Shown: positions 14,225 to 21,851, numbered from the stretch's first letter. The stretch is DNA of 23,324 nucleotides from Clostridium sp. CAG:417 (GCA_000432835.1 FR890370.1:1-23324); one strand, 5' to 3'. Notes: generated by a model not told the origin, from the letters alone. Made by a program: numbers and translations.

Positions 14225-14960
14225 ATATTTTTATATTCATCCCACAGTATATGTTTTTGCTTTGTTCTCCATCCTCATAGGATATTTTGAACCATTTATT
14301 TTTGTATATATTTTAATTTTTTTTCATGAACTAGGTCATTTTTTAACAGCCGCAATCTTTAAATTTAAAGTTGACAAGATATATATGTATCCAACAGGGG
14401 GAATTTCTAAATTCAGTAGTGAACTTAATGTCTCTAGAATAAAAGAATTTCTTGTCCTAATAAATGGACCACTAGTACAAGTAATAACCTACATACTTTT
14501 GTTAAAATTTTATCCATACAAAAATTCCATTCATTTACTTAAGCCTATTCACTATAGTATTCTATTTTTTAATCTATTACCAATATACCCCTTGGATGGT
14601 GGTAAAATAGTAAATTTATTTTTATCACTTTTTTTATCATTCAAAAAAAGCTTTACTTATACAATTTATATTTCGTATTTCATGATAATTATTTTGACAT
14701 CTTTTTTGCCCAGCCATTTTAGTATAAATTACCTAATTATGATTTTGTTTTTATTATATAAGGTAACTGTTGAAAATAAACGTAAGAATTATTACTTTGA
14801 TAAATTTCTTTTAGAGCGCTATTTATATTCATATGCTTTTACCAAAGTAAAGGTCGTTCCATCTTTCGATGATTTTAGAAGAGGATATAAACATATTATT
14901 AGTAATAATGGGGGGGTTTTTAATGAAAAAACGATACTTTCTAAAAAATTTCACAATTAA
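14205..14960 (+). CDS. spoIVFB: SpoIVFB-like intramembrane metalloprotease (M50), non-canonical start
   Basis: Site-2-type zinc protease that would activate pro-sigma-K in the mother cell. HELGH is His41-His45 with Glu42 catalytic; NLLPIYPLDGG gives Asn123 and Asp131; several membrane spans and a short cytoplasmic tail (VVPSFDDFRRGYKH) follow. The first standard start in frame is TTG at 14262, with no ribosome site and inside the first span. Upstream codons stay open to the TAG at 14202 and read ISKYFYIHPTVYVFAL, matching without gaps the N-terminus of B. subtilis SpoIVFB (from memory, LKIHVHPFLWIIAALG...HELGH, catalytic Glu44, Asp137). I therefore place the start at ATT 14205 (251 residues), ten bases after AAAAGGGA, overlapping the SpoIVFA end by 20 bp; ATA 14208 or 14217 are alternatives. 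The tail is shorter than in Bacillus, so the CBS domain is reduced or absent. Confidence 0.82.
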   Translation: MIKNISKYFYIHPTVYVFALFSILIGYFEPFIFVYILIFFHELGHFLTAAIFKFKVDKIYMYPTGGISKFSSELNVSRIKEFLVLINGPLVQVITYILLLKFYPYKNSIHLLKPIHYSILFFNLLPIYPLDGGKIVNLFLSLFLSFKKSFTYTIYISYFMIIILTSFLPSHFSINYLIMILFLLYKVTVENKRKNYYFDKFLLERYLYSYAFTKVKVVPSFDDFRRGYKHIISNNGGVFNEKTILSKKFHN

Positions 14961-14963
14961 TAG

Positions 14964-14993
14964 TTGACTTTTGAAAAAGCACTATGCTATAAT
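14964..14993 (+). promoter_or_regulatory. Sigma-A promoter of tRNA-Ala
   Basis: TTGACT (14964-14969), an 18-bp spacer and perfect TATAAT (14988-14993), 31 bp before the tRNA. The short transcribed leader can form a small ATTAC/GTAAT stem. Confidence 0.85.
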
Positions 14994-15024
14994 CTAATTA
15001 CTGGTTGAGAGAACTGGTAATTAT

Positions 15025-15100
15025 GGGGCATTAGCTCAGCTGGGAGAGCGCCACGTTTGCACCGTGGAGGTCAGCGGTTCGATCCCGCTATGCTCCACCA
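15025..15100 (+). tRNA. tRNA-Ala (anticodon TGC)
   Basis: 76 bases with encoded CCA. Acceptor GGGGCAT pairs with ATGCTCC (including the G-U near the 3-70 position typical of tRNA-Ala), D-arm GCTCAGCTGGGAGAGC, anticodon arm CCACG-TTTGCAC-CGTGG with anticodon TGC, and T-arm with GGTTCGATCCC. It is a single-gene unit. Confidence 0.98.
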
Positions 15101-15110
15101 TAATGAAATT

Positions 15111-15141
15111 AACGTTGAATTATCAACGTTTTTATTTTTTT
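15111..15141 (+). terminator. Terminator of tRNA-Ala
   Basis: AACGTTGA (15111-15118), loop ATTA and TCAACGTT (15123-15130) form a perfect 8-bp stem with a long T-rich tract. Confidence 0.9.
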
Positions 15142-15142
15142 A

Positions 15143-15165
15143 GGTACTATCAGGTGCCCTTTTTT
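15143..15165 (+). terminator. Second, weaker terminator-like hairpin
   Basis: GGTAC (15143-15147) pairs with GTGCC (15154-15158), one G-U, followed by C and six T. It lies directly behind the tRNA terminator and may be a backup. Confidence 0.4.
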
Positions 15166-15210
15166 ATTTGCTTTGAAAGTGTCTATCAAATAAAAATATA
15201 ATATTATAAC

Positions 15211-15239
15211 TTGTTCAAAATAAATATCTTTGCTACAAT
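15211..15239 (+). promoter_or_regulatory. Promoter of the prsW-like gene
   Basis: TTGTTC (15211-15216), a 17-bp spacer and TACAAT (15234-15239). Confidence 0.65.
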
Positions 15240-15264
15240 CTATTTATAGAATAGTGGTGAATTT

Positions 15265-15984
15265 ATGCAACAAGTTATTTTATTTATATTAGCAGTTCTA
15301 CCTATAGCCCTTATATGTAGATATGTTTATACAAAAGATAGTGAAAAAGAACCAACTTCACTTTTAGTTGGCCTTTTTGTCTCTGGCATATCATCATGCT
15401 TACTTGTTTTTATTATTAATATTATTTTAGAATTATTGATTCCTTTTTTTGGATATGATACCGATCAAATGAGTGCCCTTGAGCTAGCCATTTATATTTT
15501 TATTGGGGTAGCCCTAGTAGAAGAAGGGTGTAAATGGATTTTTGCAAAAGCTATTGGCTTTAATAATAAAAACTTTGATCAACCCTATGATATCATTGTT
15601 TATACTACTTTTATTTCACTAGGTTTTGCAGCCTTAGAAAATATTTTATATGTTATGTCCTATGGAATAGAAGCAGCTATTCTAAGATCAATAACTTCTA
15701 TCCCAGGTCATGCTTCTTTTGGAATAGTAATGGGTTATTACTTACTCTTAGCTAAACTATCCCTAAATAATCATAATAAGAAATTATATCGAAAAAATAT
15801 TTTATTAAGTATCTTAATACCTATTATTACTCATGGAATATACGATTATTTCTTATTTTTAGGAAATATTTTTCTCTTATTAGTTTTACTAATATTATTT
15901 ATTTTATTCTTTAGATATAATTACAAGAAAGTAAAACAAATATCTAGCTTAACCTCAAAAATTTTTTCTGACACAAAAGCCTAG
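15265..15984 (+). CDS. PrsW-family intramembrane metalloprotease
   Basis: 239 residues, about seven membrane spans. The PrsW/CAAX-protease signature is complete: EEGCK with Glu86-Glu87 and Lys90, ENILY with Glu125, PGHASFG with His149, and HGIYD with His190 and Asp194. In B. subtilis PrsW makes the first cut in the anti-sigma factor RsiW; other members cleave different membrane proteins. No sigma/anti-sigma pair is in the window, so the target is open; the neighbouring membrane-anchored surface protein is one possibility, by context only. The RBS-like GGTGA lies 5 bases before the ATG. It has its own promoter. Confidence 0.88.
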   Translation: MQQVILFILAVLPIALICRYVYTKDSEKEPTSLLVGLFVSGISSCLLVFIINIILELLIPFFGYDTDQMSALELAIYIFIGVALVEEGCKWIFAKAIGFNNKNFDQPYDIIVYTTFISLGFAALENILYVMSYGIEAAILRSITSIPGHASFGIVMGYYLLLAKLSLNNHNKKLYRKNILLSILIPIITHGIYDYFLFLGNIFLLLVLLILFILFFRYNYKKVKQISSLTSKIFSDTKA

Positions 15985-16028
15985 TAATTCTTAACTAATT
16001 GTTTTATAATACAACTAGGGAGACTTTT

Positions 16029-17402
16029 ATGAAAGCAAGAGGGTATTTGGTTGTTTTATTATTTTTATTATGTATTTTTCCTAAAACAGTTTATGCTACC
16101 GAAAAAACATGTGATGACTTAATTAACGATGATAATGATATTAATATTTTAGAAGAAAATAAGATTCAAGAAGATACTTTGCCAATAATAGAGGCTTCTT
16201 CTTTTTCATCAAGCAAAGATACAAATATAAATTTAACTGATAGAGTATCAATCATAAATTCTAGTGAAAGTACATATACTATTAATTTTGAGACCACCAC
16301 ACCAAGTGGGCTCATATTAACTACGTCAAGCATTAACACAACAGAAATTGGAACCTACTATGTAAAAATTTCTGTTGATAAATATGCTCTTGAAAAAGCA
16401 ATTGAAATAAATGTATATGATAAACTTTTAACAGATGAAGATACCATTGAAACGAGTGGAGACTTTGTCGAGACAACAATAACTACCCCTGATGAAAAAG
16501 TCTATGATCACTCATTTAGTGGTGAAGACTATGAACTTACATATGAAAATACCGATGACTATCAATCACTTAATTTTTCAGTGCACAACGAAAAAGATGA
16601 AACAATTTATATAGTTTATGTAGATAATGAAGAATTATATAAATATTACTTGTCTAATAATAGTGAAGTAAAGTCCTTAAAGCTAAATATATCAGGGAAA
16701 ATAATTACTATAAAAGTAATAGGTAAGGGGAACATATTAACGCCTCATTTTAACAAAATCAAAAACACTTATAAAATTACATATGAAAACGATGAAAACT
16801 CTATCAATTATGAATCAGAAGATACTAACTATATTCTAGATAATAATACATTTGAAAAAACAGGTTATACCTTTAACGGGTGGAAGGTTGATAATGATAT
16901 ATATAATCCCGGAGATAAAATAACTTTAACAGATGATATTACTATAAGCGCTACTTGGAATCTTTCGTTATATGAGGTCAAATACTATTTAGATAATGAT
17001 AACTTTATTTTAAGAACATATTCCATTCTAAACCAAACACTCTTTATTCCTACCTTAGCAGGTTATAACTTTTTGGGGTGGTTTGATGAATATAATAATA
17101 AAATTACCTCTCTTACTACGGGTAATCTTATACTTTATGCAAAATGGGAAAAGCCTTCTCCTATAAAAACTACCTTTGTCCCGGCTAAACTAAAATATAT
17201 CCCAAGTACTTCTGAACATACATCATCTGATAATAAAAAAATAGATCAAGATTCATCTACTAGTAATCCTGAAATAATAACTATACCCACTAGTTTTAAT
17301 AGTAAGAATATAGAATTAAATTATTATATAATATTTGGCGCATTATTATTACTTATCTCATATCTCCTTATTAAATTACGTATTCTTAATCAAAAAGAGT
17401 AA
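16029..17402 (+). CDS. Cell-surface protein with InlB-type B-repeats
   Basis: 457 residues starting at the ATG at 16029, after AGGGAG; the frame is open to a TTG at 15999, but that region contains the TATAAT at 16005-16010 and the ribosome site. Signal peptide 1-23 (MKARGYLVVLLFLLCIFP, cleavage near VYA). The middle has beta-rich acidic sequence, then two Listeria/Bacteroides (InlB B) repeats at about 247-374, with the signatures GYTFNGWK and GYNFLGWFD followed by ATWN and AKWE. A Ser/Thr-rich linker leads to a C-terminal span (about 430-451) with a positive tail; no LPxTG motif, so it is anchored by the membrane. It lies 44 bp after the PrsW gene. It probably acts in surface binding or envelope structure; the partner is unknown. 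Confidence 0.85.
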   Translation: MKARGYLVVLLFLLCIFPKTVYATEKTCDDLINDDNDINILEENKIQEDTLPIIEASSFSSSKDTNINLTDRVSIINSSESTYTINFETTTPSGLILTTSSINTTEIGTYYVKISVDKYALEKAIEINVYDKLLTDEDTIETSGDFVETTITTPDEKVYDHSFSGEDYELTYENTDDYQSLNFSVHNEKDETIYIVYVDNEELYKYYLSNNSEVKSLKLNISGKIITIKVIGKGNILTPHFNKIKNTYKITYENDENSINYESEDTNYILDNNTFEKTGYTFNGWKVDNDIYNPGDKITLTDDITISATWNLSLYEVKYYLDNDNFILRTYSILNQTLFIPTLAGYNFLGWFDEYNNKITSLTTGNLILYAKWEKPSPIKTTFVPAKLKYIPSTSEHTSSDNKKIDQDSSTSNPEIITIPTSFNSKNIELNYYIIFGALLLLISYLLIKLRILNQKE

Positions 17403-17408
17403 TATTAA

Positions 17409-17437
17409 TTGAAAAAAATAGTTAATTGTGTTAACAT
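17409..17437 (+). promoter_or_regulatory. Possible promoter of the two small membrane-protein genes
   Basis: TTGAAA (17409-17414), a 17-bp spacer and TAACAT (17432-17437). Moderate match; several AT-rich alternatives exist around 17440. Confidence 0.35.
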
Positions 17438-17473
17438 TATATTATGATTTAAGATAGAAGAGGAGCGATATAA

Positions 17474-17938
17474 ATGAATAGTATAACTTATTTTGTACAA
17501 AATTTTATGGACATAATATTTTCACCATTAATTATTTTTTCAGGCATTTATATTACAGCCTTAGCCATTTATTCTATAAAAGGGAAAAAATCTCCAAATT
17601 ATATTTATAATATTAATTTTTTTGGATATATACTTGGTATCACCGTTACATCAGTTGTTCTATCTTTTTCCCTTATTTCCCTTATTTTAGTTATAAAGAA
17701 GGAATTATATTTAGATGTTTTCATTTTGTTAATAGCAATCATTTCCTTTACTATTTTATGTCTACTTTTAACTAAATTCATTAAACTAATTAAACTTGAC
17801 GATAAAACTATTGTCACAACAAATAAAAAAGAGCAACAAGAATTAGATAAGATGTTTATAGAAGCATCTCTTGCTAAAACAAATGAAAAAACAGCAACCA
17901 TAACAACACCAACAGATGATAATGTTGAAATATTATAG
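17474..17938 (+). CDS. Three-span membrane protein (unknown)
   Basis: 154 residues, no family recognised. Hydrophobic spans at about 13-34, 49-74 and 79-104 are followed by a 50-residue polar cytoplasmic-type tail (DKMFIEASLAKTNEKTATITT). The GAGGAG site is well placed before the ATG. The next gene starts 9 bp after its stop, so the two form an operon. It sits between the PrsW/InlB-repeat genes and the convergent gerA operon; a link with sporulation or envelope is only positional. Confidence 0.75.
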   Translation: MNSITYFVQNFMDIIFSPLIIFSGIYITALAIYSIKGKKSPNYIYNINFFGYILGITVTSVVLSFSLISLILVIKKELYLDVFILLIAIISFTILCLLLTKFIKLIKLDDKTIVTTNKKEQQELDKMFIEASLAKTNEKTATITTPTDDNVEIL

Positions 17939-17947
17939 GAGAAAGTT

Positions 17948-18430
17948 ATGACAGAGTCTAAAAAAAGTTTCTTAGTTATTTTACTGATGCTATTTTTATT
18001 TAGTTTGATTATTGTGCCACCACTTCTAAGAGTCTTAAAACCTAAAAGTAGTGAGACTAATAAAAATGTAGTATTACAAAATGCCATATTAACGTGTTCT
18101 AAAAGTGCAATTGACAACTATAAAATAGTAATTACTACTAGGTATAAAAATAATGAAGTTGAAAAAATAGATTTAAAATTTGAAAACAATTCCAAATATA
18201 ACAACGAATATAACCAAGGAACATCAATTTCCAGTGAATCAAGAATAAAACTTAATTATTTTGCCTCTTTAGTTGGCTCATATTATTCTGTAGTCGATAA
18301 CACTAGTTATATCAGCCTATCTCAAGAAACAAAAACATCATATCCTAAAGATATGACTCTTAAAAATATGTTTTCAAAATATAATACCGCCAAAAAATAT
18401 TATGAAAATGACGGTTATACTTGTAAGTAA
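17948..18430 (+). CDS. Small membrane-anchored exported protein (unknown)
   Basis: 160 residues. One N-terminal span (about 8-29) followed by an external domain of about 130 residues with beta-type segments (NYKIVITTRYKNNEVEKIDL) and just two Cys, at 50 and 159, next to the C-terminal end YYENDGYTCK, possibly a disulfide closing the domain. The AGGAGAAAG site precedes the ATG. It is the second gene of the operon with the three-span protein. Its 3' end overlaps the convergent GerAC-like gene by 16 bp; no clear terminator separates them, only a short GTAAAT/ATTTAC repeat at 18424-18437. No function assigned. Confidence 0.75.
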   Translation: MTESKKSFLVILLMLFLFSLIIVPPLLRVLKPKSSETNKNVVLQNAILTCSKSAIDNYKIVITTRYKNNEVEKIDLKFENNSKYNNEYNQGTSISSESRIKLNYFASLVGSYYSVVDNTSYISLSQETKTSYPKDMTLKNMFSKYNTAKKYYENDGYTCK

Positions 18431-18996
18431 ATAAATTTACTAAATATAAGTTCTTTATCATTAATTTTTATAAGAGGAATTCTAAGCCTCTTCTTTTTTT
18501 TATATATTCCACTAGCTTTATATAAAGTTCTCTTATTCTCTTTTAAAACACTATCTATATATTTATAATCACTATTTATTTTAAGTACCTTTCCTAAATC
18601 ATTTTTAGTAAGAACAATAGATGCTTCACGACTTATGTTTTTATATTTACGATCATACTCTAAAAAAGCCTTCATTATTTTTTTTCGATTTTTATAATCT
18701 ATAATTACATTTTGCACTCGTCTTAAATATATTTTTTTGGGAGAATGGTCAATTATATTTGAAAAAGCCTTAGCGAGATTTTTTCCACTACCAGTTCTAT
18801 ATTTATAATCATAATTAATTTTATTTTCTCCCTTTTGAGGAATAATTTCTTGCATTGAGACAATATATAAACCATCTTTATATGTAATTGTAATATTACT
18901 AATTATTGATAAATTGTTCAACTCTTCATATTTAGAACAACCACCTATCATTAAGATAAGTAAAAAAGATAAAATAAAGTATATTTTCTTCTTCAT
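18415..18996 (-). CDS. Short GerAC-like germination lipoprotein
   Basis: 193 residues, about half the usual 370-400 of GerAC/GerBC proteins. Lipoprotein signal MKKKIYFILSFLLILMIGGC, with lipobox Cys20. The N-terminal GerAC pattern is recognisable: EELNNLSIISNITI, EIIPQKG, SGKNLAKAFSNIIDHSPKKIYLRRVQNVIIDY. The frame ends normally (FSKFIYLQV, TAA), and the C-terminal half of the family is absent. It overlaps the GerAA gene by ATGA, so translation is coupled. As part of a nutrient germinant receptor it would be anchored on the outer face of the spore inner membrane. The call rests on N-terminal resemblance plus the GerAA partner. Confidence 0.75.
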   Translation of the reverse strand: MKKKIYFILSFLLILMIGGCSKYEELNNLSIISNITITYKDGLYIVSMQEIIPQKGENKINYDYKYRTGSGKNLAKAFSNIIDHSPKKIYLRRVQNVIIDYKNRKKIMKAFLEYDRKYKNISREASIVLTKNDLGKVLKINSDYKYIDSVLKENKRTLYKASGIYKKKKRLRIPLIKINDKELIFSKFIYLQV

Positions 18997-20402
18997 CTAA
19001 AATGACCTCTTTTCACATTATGAGTTAAAGTTCTGTTACGATATTTTTCACCTTCATTATCCGTTTTTATAAAACTATCCTTTAGTTCGCTTTTAATGAA
19101 TGGGATAAAAGGGGTTAAATATTTTCTATCAAAGTTTTTTATCGTCAACAGTCTAATAAATAACGCTATGGTTCCTATAATAATACCAGTAACACCAAAA
19201 GCTGCGGCTAAAATCATCATGATTAGTCTCCACCATCTAATGGCACTAACGAGTTCGATTGAAGTAAAAGTTAGTCCCGAAATTGCTGATATAGCTATTA
19301 CAATAATCATAATAGGGGATATAATTCCGGCACTTACCGCAGCATCTCCTAAAATTAAACCTCCTAATATCGAAATAGCACTACCACTAGTTGCGGACAT
19401 TCGCACATCACTTTCCCTCAATATTTCAAAACAAAGCATCATAAATAAAGCTTCCGTCAAAGCTGAAAACGGGACACTTTCTCTTTGGGCTTTAAGAGAG
19501 AGTAAAATATCTAAACTAATAAAATCATGATTATGTGTCGTGACCATTATATATAAAGCTGGTACAAATATTGCAATTATAAAAGCAAACAGTCTTACTA
19601 ATCTTATAAAAGTTGTATTAGCAGGTTTTTGATAATAGTCATCAACAGTATGAAAGAAATCAAGAAAAAAGTTCGGCATAATCAAAACATAAGGGCTCAT
19701 ATCAACAATTACCACAACTTTTCCTTCTAATAAGGCCATAGAAGCTTTATCAGGTCGTTCTGTAGACATCACAGTTGGAAAAAAACTATTATTTTTAGAC
19801 TCTAAATTTTCTTTCAAATAAGTGGAATCAATAATTCCATCAATATCAATAGTTGAAAGCTTTAATTTGACTTTTTCAATTAAATCCTGATCTGTAATAT
19901 TTCGCATATATAAAATTCCAACTCTAGTCTCAGTTTTTCTACCTATAGTAGTGTCAAAACATTCTAAGTCGCAACTTTTGATTCTTTTCCTAATAAGACC
20001 TAGATTAATATTAAACGTTTCAGAAAAAGCATCTTTTGGACCCTTAATATTTATTTCACTACTGACTTCGCTCACTCCACGATCTAAATTTATTCTCTCT
20101 TCAATTGCGAGCATTTGATATTTGGTAATAATAACTAAAAAGCCATTATTAACATAATAAAGTATTTCATCCTCTTTTATTTCCAAAATATTTCTATCAG
20201 GTAAAGTATTAACTAAATTTTTTAAGGCTCTTCTTTTCAGCTTAGTAAGTCTTGTCAAAATAAAATCATTAATATTATCAGATGAAGTTAACACCTCGTT
20301 AAATATTAAATCTAATTCAACCTTATCAATAGTAAAATGTCTATATATATAATCTTTACTGACTCCTGTTTGTTGTTTAAGATTTTCGATAATTTGCTTC
20401 AT
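18993..20402 (-). CDS. Spore germination receptor subunit GerAA-family
   Basis: 469 residues starting at the ATG at 20402, which follows GGTGAT; an upstream in-frame ATG at 20414 would put this ribosome site inside the gene. GerA-family hallmarks: GPKDAFSETFNINLGLIRKRIK (split here at 121-142), VGILYMRNI, the domain ending DMSPYVLIMPNFF, membrane spans near 267-287, 313-330, 345-382 and 393-418, and the conserved LRESDVRMSATSGSAISILG with GGLILGDAAVSAGIISP. GerAA subunits sense nutrients in the spore inner membrane together with GerAB (permease-like) and GerAC. Here GerAC follows directly and no GerAB is present. A sigma-G-like promoter precedes it. SpoVAF is a paralogue of the same family, but the GerAC-like partner favours GerAA. 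Confidence 0.92.
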   Translation of the reverse strand: MKQIIENLKQQTGVSKDYIYRHFTIDKVELDLIFNEVLTSSDNINDFILTRLTKLKRRALKNLVNTLPDRNILEIKEDEILYYVNNGFLVIITKYQMLAIEERINLDRGVSEVSSEINIKGPKDAFSETFNINLGLIRKRIKSCDLECFDTTIGRKTETRVGILYMRNITDQDLIEKVKLKLSTIDIDGIIDSTYLKENLESKNNSFFPTVMSTERPDKASMALLEGKVVVIVDMSPYVLIMPNFFLDFFHTVDDYYQKPANTTFIRLVRLFAFIIAIFVPALYIMVTTHNHDFISLDILLSLKAQRESVPFSALTEALFMMLCFEILRESDVRMSATSGSAISILGGLILGDAAVSAGIISPIMIIVIAISAISGLTFTSIELVSAIRWWRLIMMILAAAFGVTGIIIGTIALFIRLLTIKNFDRKYLTPFIPFIKSELKDSFIKTDNEGEKYRNRTLTHNVKRGHFR

Positions 20403-20417
20403 CTTGATCACCATCTT

Positions 20418-20447
20418 TAGTATGGCAAATTTATAAAAAATTATGTA
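20418..20447 (-). promoter_or_regulatory. Sigma-G-like promoter of the gerA operon
   Basis: The minus strand has CATACTA (complement of 20418-20424), a full match to the forespore sigma-G -10 CATnnTA, and TACATA (complement of 20442-20447) 17 bases upstream, near the -35 consensus. Sigma-G control is established for ger operons. Confidence 0.55.
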
Positions 20448-20451
20448 TAAT
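20446..20451 (+). promoter_or_regulatory. -10 element for rlmD
   Basis: TATAAT at 20446-20451; the sequence 17 bp upstream (TGGCAA, 20423-20428) is a poor -35. It overlaps the -35 of the divergent gerA promoter. Confidence 0.4.
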
Positions 20452-20468
20452 TAAAACAGGTGATAAGC

Positions 20469-21665
20469 ATGAGTTACACAGTAGAAAAACTAGATGATTT
20501 TGGTAGAGGCATTATTAACGTAGATAATAAAATTTGTTTTGTGAAAAATGCTCTTCCAACAGAAGAAATAAATATAAATATAACAAAGGAAAAGAAAAAA
20601 TATTTAGAAGCTAATGTAGAAAATTATTTAAAAGAAAGTCACAACAGGATAGCTGCAAAATGCAAATATTACGGAATATGTGGCGGTTGCCAATTGGAAC
20701 ATATGAAAATAGAAGATGAGAATCAGTATAAAAAGAGGAAAGTAGAAGATATTTTAGAAAAGTTTGCTTCCCAAAAAATAAAAATAGCAAAAATTAATTA
20801 TGGCAGAGAATATAATTACCGTAATAAAATAACCCTACATGTTCAAGAAGGAAAACTTTGTTTATTGAAAGAAGACAGTAATGATTATGTTGAAATAGAT
20901 AAATGCTTATTAGCAGATGAAAAAATAAATGTTGTTATTTCTAAACTTAAGGCGCTTGTTACTTTAGAAAAAGGTATCAAAACTATTATGATAAGAATTG
21001 GTAATTATACAGATCAAATCATGATAGATATATCTGGTCAAGTAAATAATGAAAATGTATTTTTGCCTCTTGCCGATAGCGTTATTATCAACAATAAAAG
21101 TATCAAAAATAATGAAATAACATCAACTATCTTAGATTATAAATATTATGTTTCCAACAAGTCATTCTTTCAGGTTAATAAAGAAGTGGTTGAAATGTTA
21201 TATTCTAAAATAATAAGTGTAGTAAAAGATAAAAAAGCAAAAAAGGTTCTTGATCTTTATTGTGGGGTTGGAACAATTTCTCTTTCTATAAGTAAATACG
21301 TTAATAACGTTATTGGAGTTGAATTAGTAGAAGACGCTATCAAAAATGCCAATAAAAATAAAGAATTAAATAAAATAAAAAACGTCGAGTTTATTTGTGG
21401 TAAGGCCGAGGATATAATTACTAGGCAAAAATTTGATTGTGACACTATAATTGTAGATCCCCCAAGAAAAGGAATTGATAAGAGGGCAATTGATGTTTTA
21501 AATAATAGTAGTGCTAAAAATATTATTTACGTTTCATGTGATCCTATAACATTAGCTAGAGATATTAATAGATTAAATAATTATGAGGTTATGGAAGTAG
21601 AACTTTTCAACATGTTTCCAAGAACATATCATGTGGAGTGTGTTGTGGTGCTTAAACTTAAATAA
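20469..21665 (+). CDS. rlmD: 23S rRNA (uracil-C5)-methyltransferase, RlmD/RlmCD family
   Basis: 398 residues. N-terminal TRAM-like OB fold (1-55), then a 4Fe-4S cluster motif C-x5-C-x2-C (Cys65, Cys71, Cys74 in CKYYGICGGC) with the fourth ligand Cys146, and a C-terminal SAM methyltransferase: VLDLYCGVGTISLS, DPPRKGID and the catalytic VSCDP near 358. It methylates uridine at C5 in 23S rRNA; in B. subtilis one enzyme, RlmCD, modifies both positions that RlmC and RlmD handle in E. coli, so the exact target (747, 1939 or both) cannot be told. The ATG at 20469 follows AGGTGAT; the GTG at 20460 is part of that ribosome site. Divergent from the gerA operon. Confidence 0.93.
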   Translation: MSYTVEKLDDFGRGIINVDNKICFVKNALPTEEININITKEKKKYLEANVENYLKESHNRIAAKCKYYGICGGCQLEHMKIEDENQYKKRKVEDILEKFASQKIKIAKINYGREYNYRNKITLHVQEGKLCLLKEDSNDYVEIDKCLLADEKINVVISKLKALVTLEKGIKTIMIRIGNYTDQIMIDISGQVNNENVFLPLADSVIINNKSIKNNEITSTILDYKYYVSNKSFFQVNKEVVEMLYSKIISVVKDKKAKKVLDLYCGVGTISLSISKYVNNVIGVELVEDAIKNANKNKELNKIKNVEFICGKAEDIITRQKFDCDTIIVDPPRKGIDKRAIDVLNNSSAKNIIYVSCDPITLARDINRLNNYEVMEVELFNMFPRTYHVECVVVLKLK

Positions 21666-21851
21666 AGCCTTATATTAAGACGAAAATTAACTGTTCAGTG
21701 CCTATTAAAAAAAGCACATTTTTGATAAAAAAACACTAATTTTCATCAAAAAAACAGAAAAAATTTAAGAAGGTTGTTTGAGGAGAATATGTTTCCTCAT
21801 ACCATATTAGGTGGTATGGATTGTATAATTGAAAAAGAAAGGATATGAATT
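21666..21851. other. Intergenic region with three inverted repeats
   Basis: 186 bases without a gene. TTTTTGAT (21719-21726) faces ATCAAAAA (21745-21752), a possible loose terminator of rlmD without a good U-tract. It is followed by the pair of palindromes at 21779-21818 and a -10-like TATAAT (21824-21829) before the LD-carboxypeptidase gene. Confidence 0.5.
21779..21818. repeat. Two abutting palindromes upstream of the LD-carboxypeptidase gene
   Basis: TGAGGA/TCCTCA (21779-21784 with 21794-21799) is followed immediately by CATACCA/TGGTATG (21798-21804 with 21812-21818); they share two bases. The second sits over the -35 region of a TATAAT at 21824-21829, so it may be an operator, or the two may form a double hairpin in the transcript. 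Confidence 0.5.

Noticed and set aside
17605..18117. A 170-codon open frame on the minus strand across the two small membrane-protein genes
   Set aside because: No ribosome site, and it crosses the junction of two plus-strand genes that have good starts and membrane-protein patterns; it is the antisense shadow of those genes.
19096..19530. A 144-codon plus-strand frame inside the GerAA gene
   Set aside because: Antisense to highly conserved GerA segments; no ribosome site or family resemblance.
21719..21752. Inverted repeat TTTTTGAT/ATCAAAAA as a terminator of rlmD
   Set aside because: The stem is only A/T-rich with a long loop and no following U-tract on the plus strand; kept only as part of the intergenic description.
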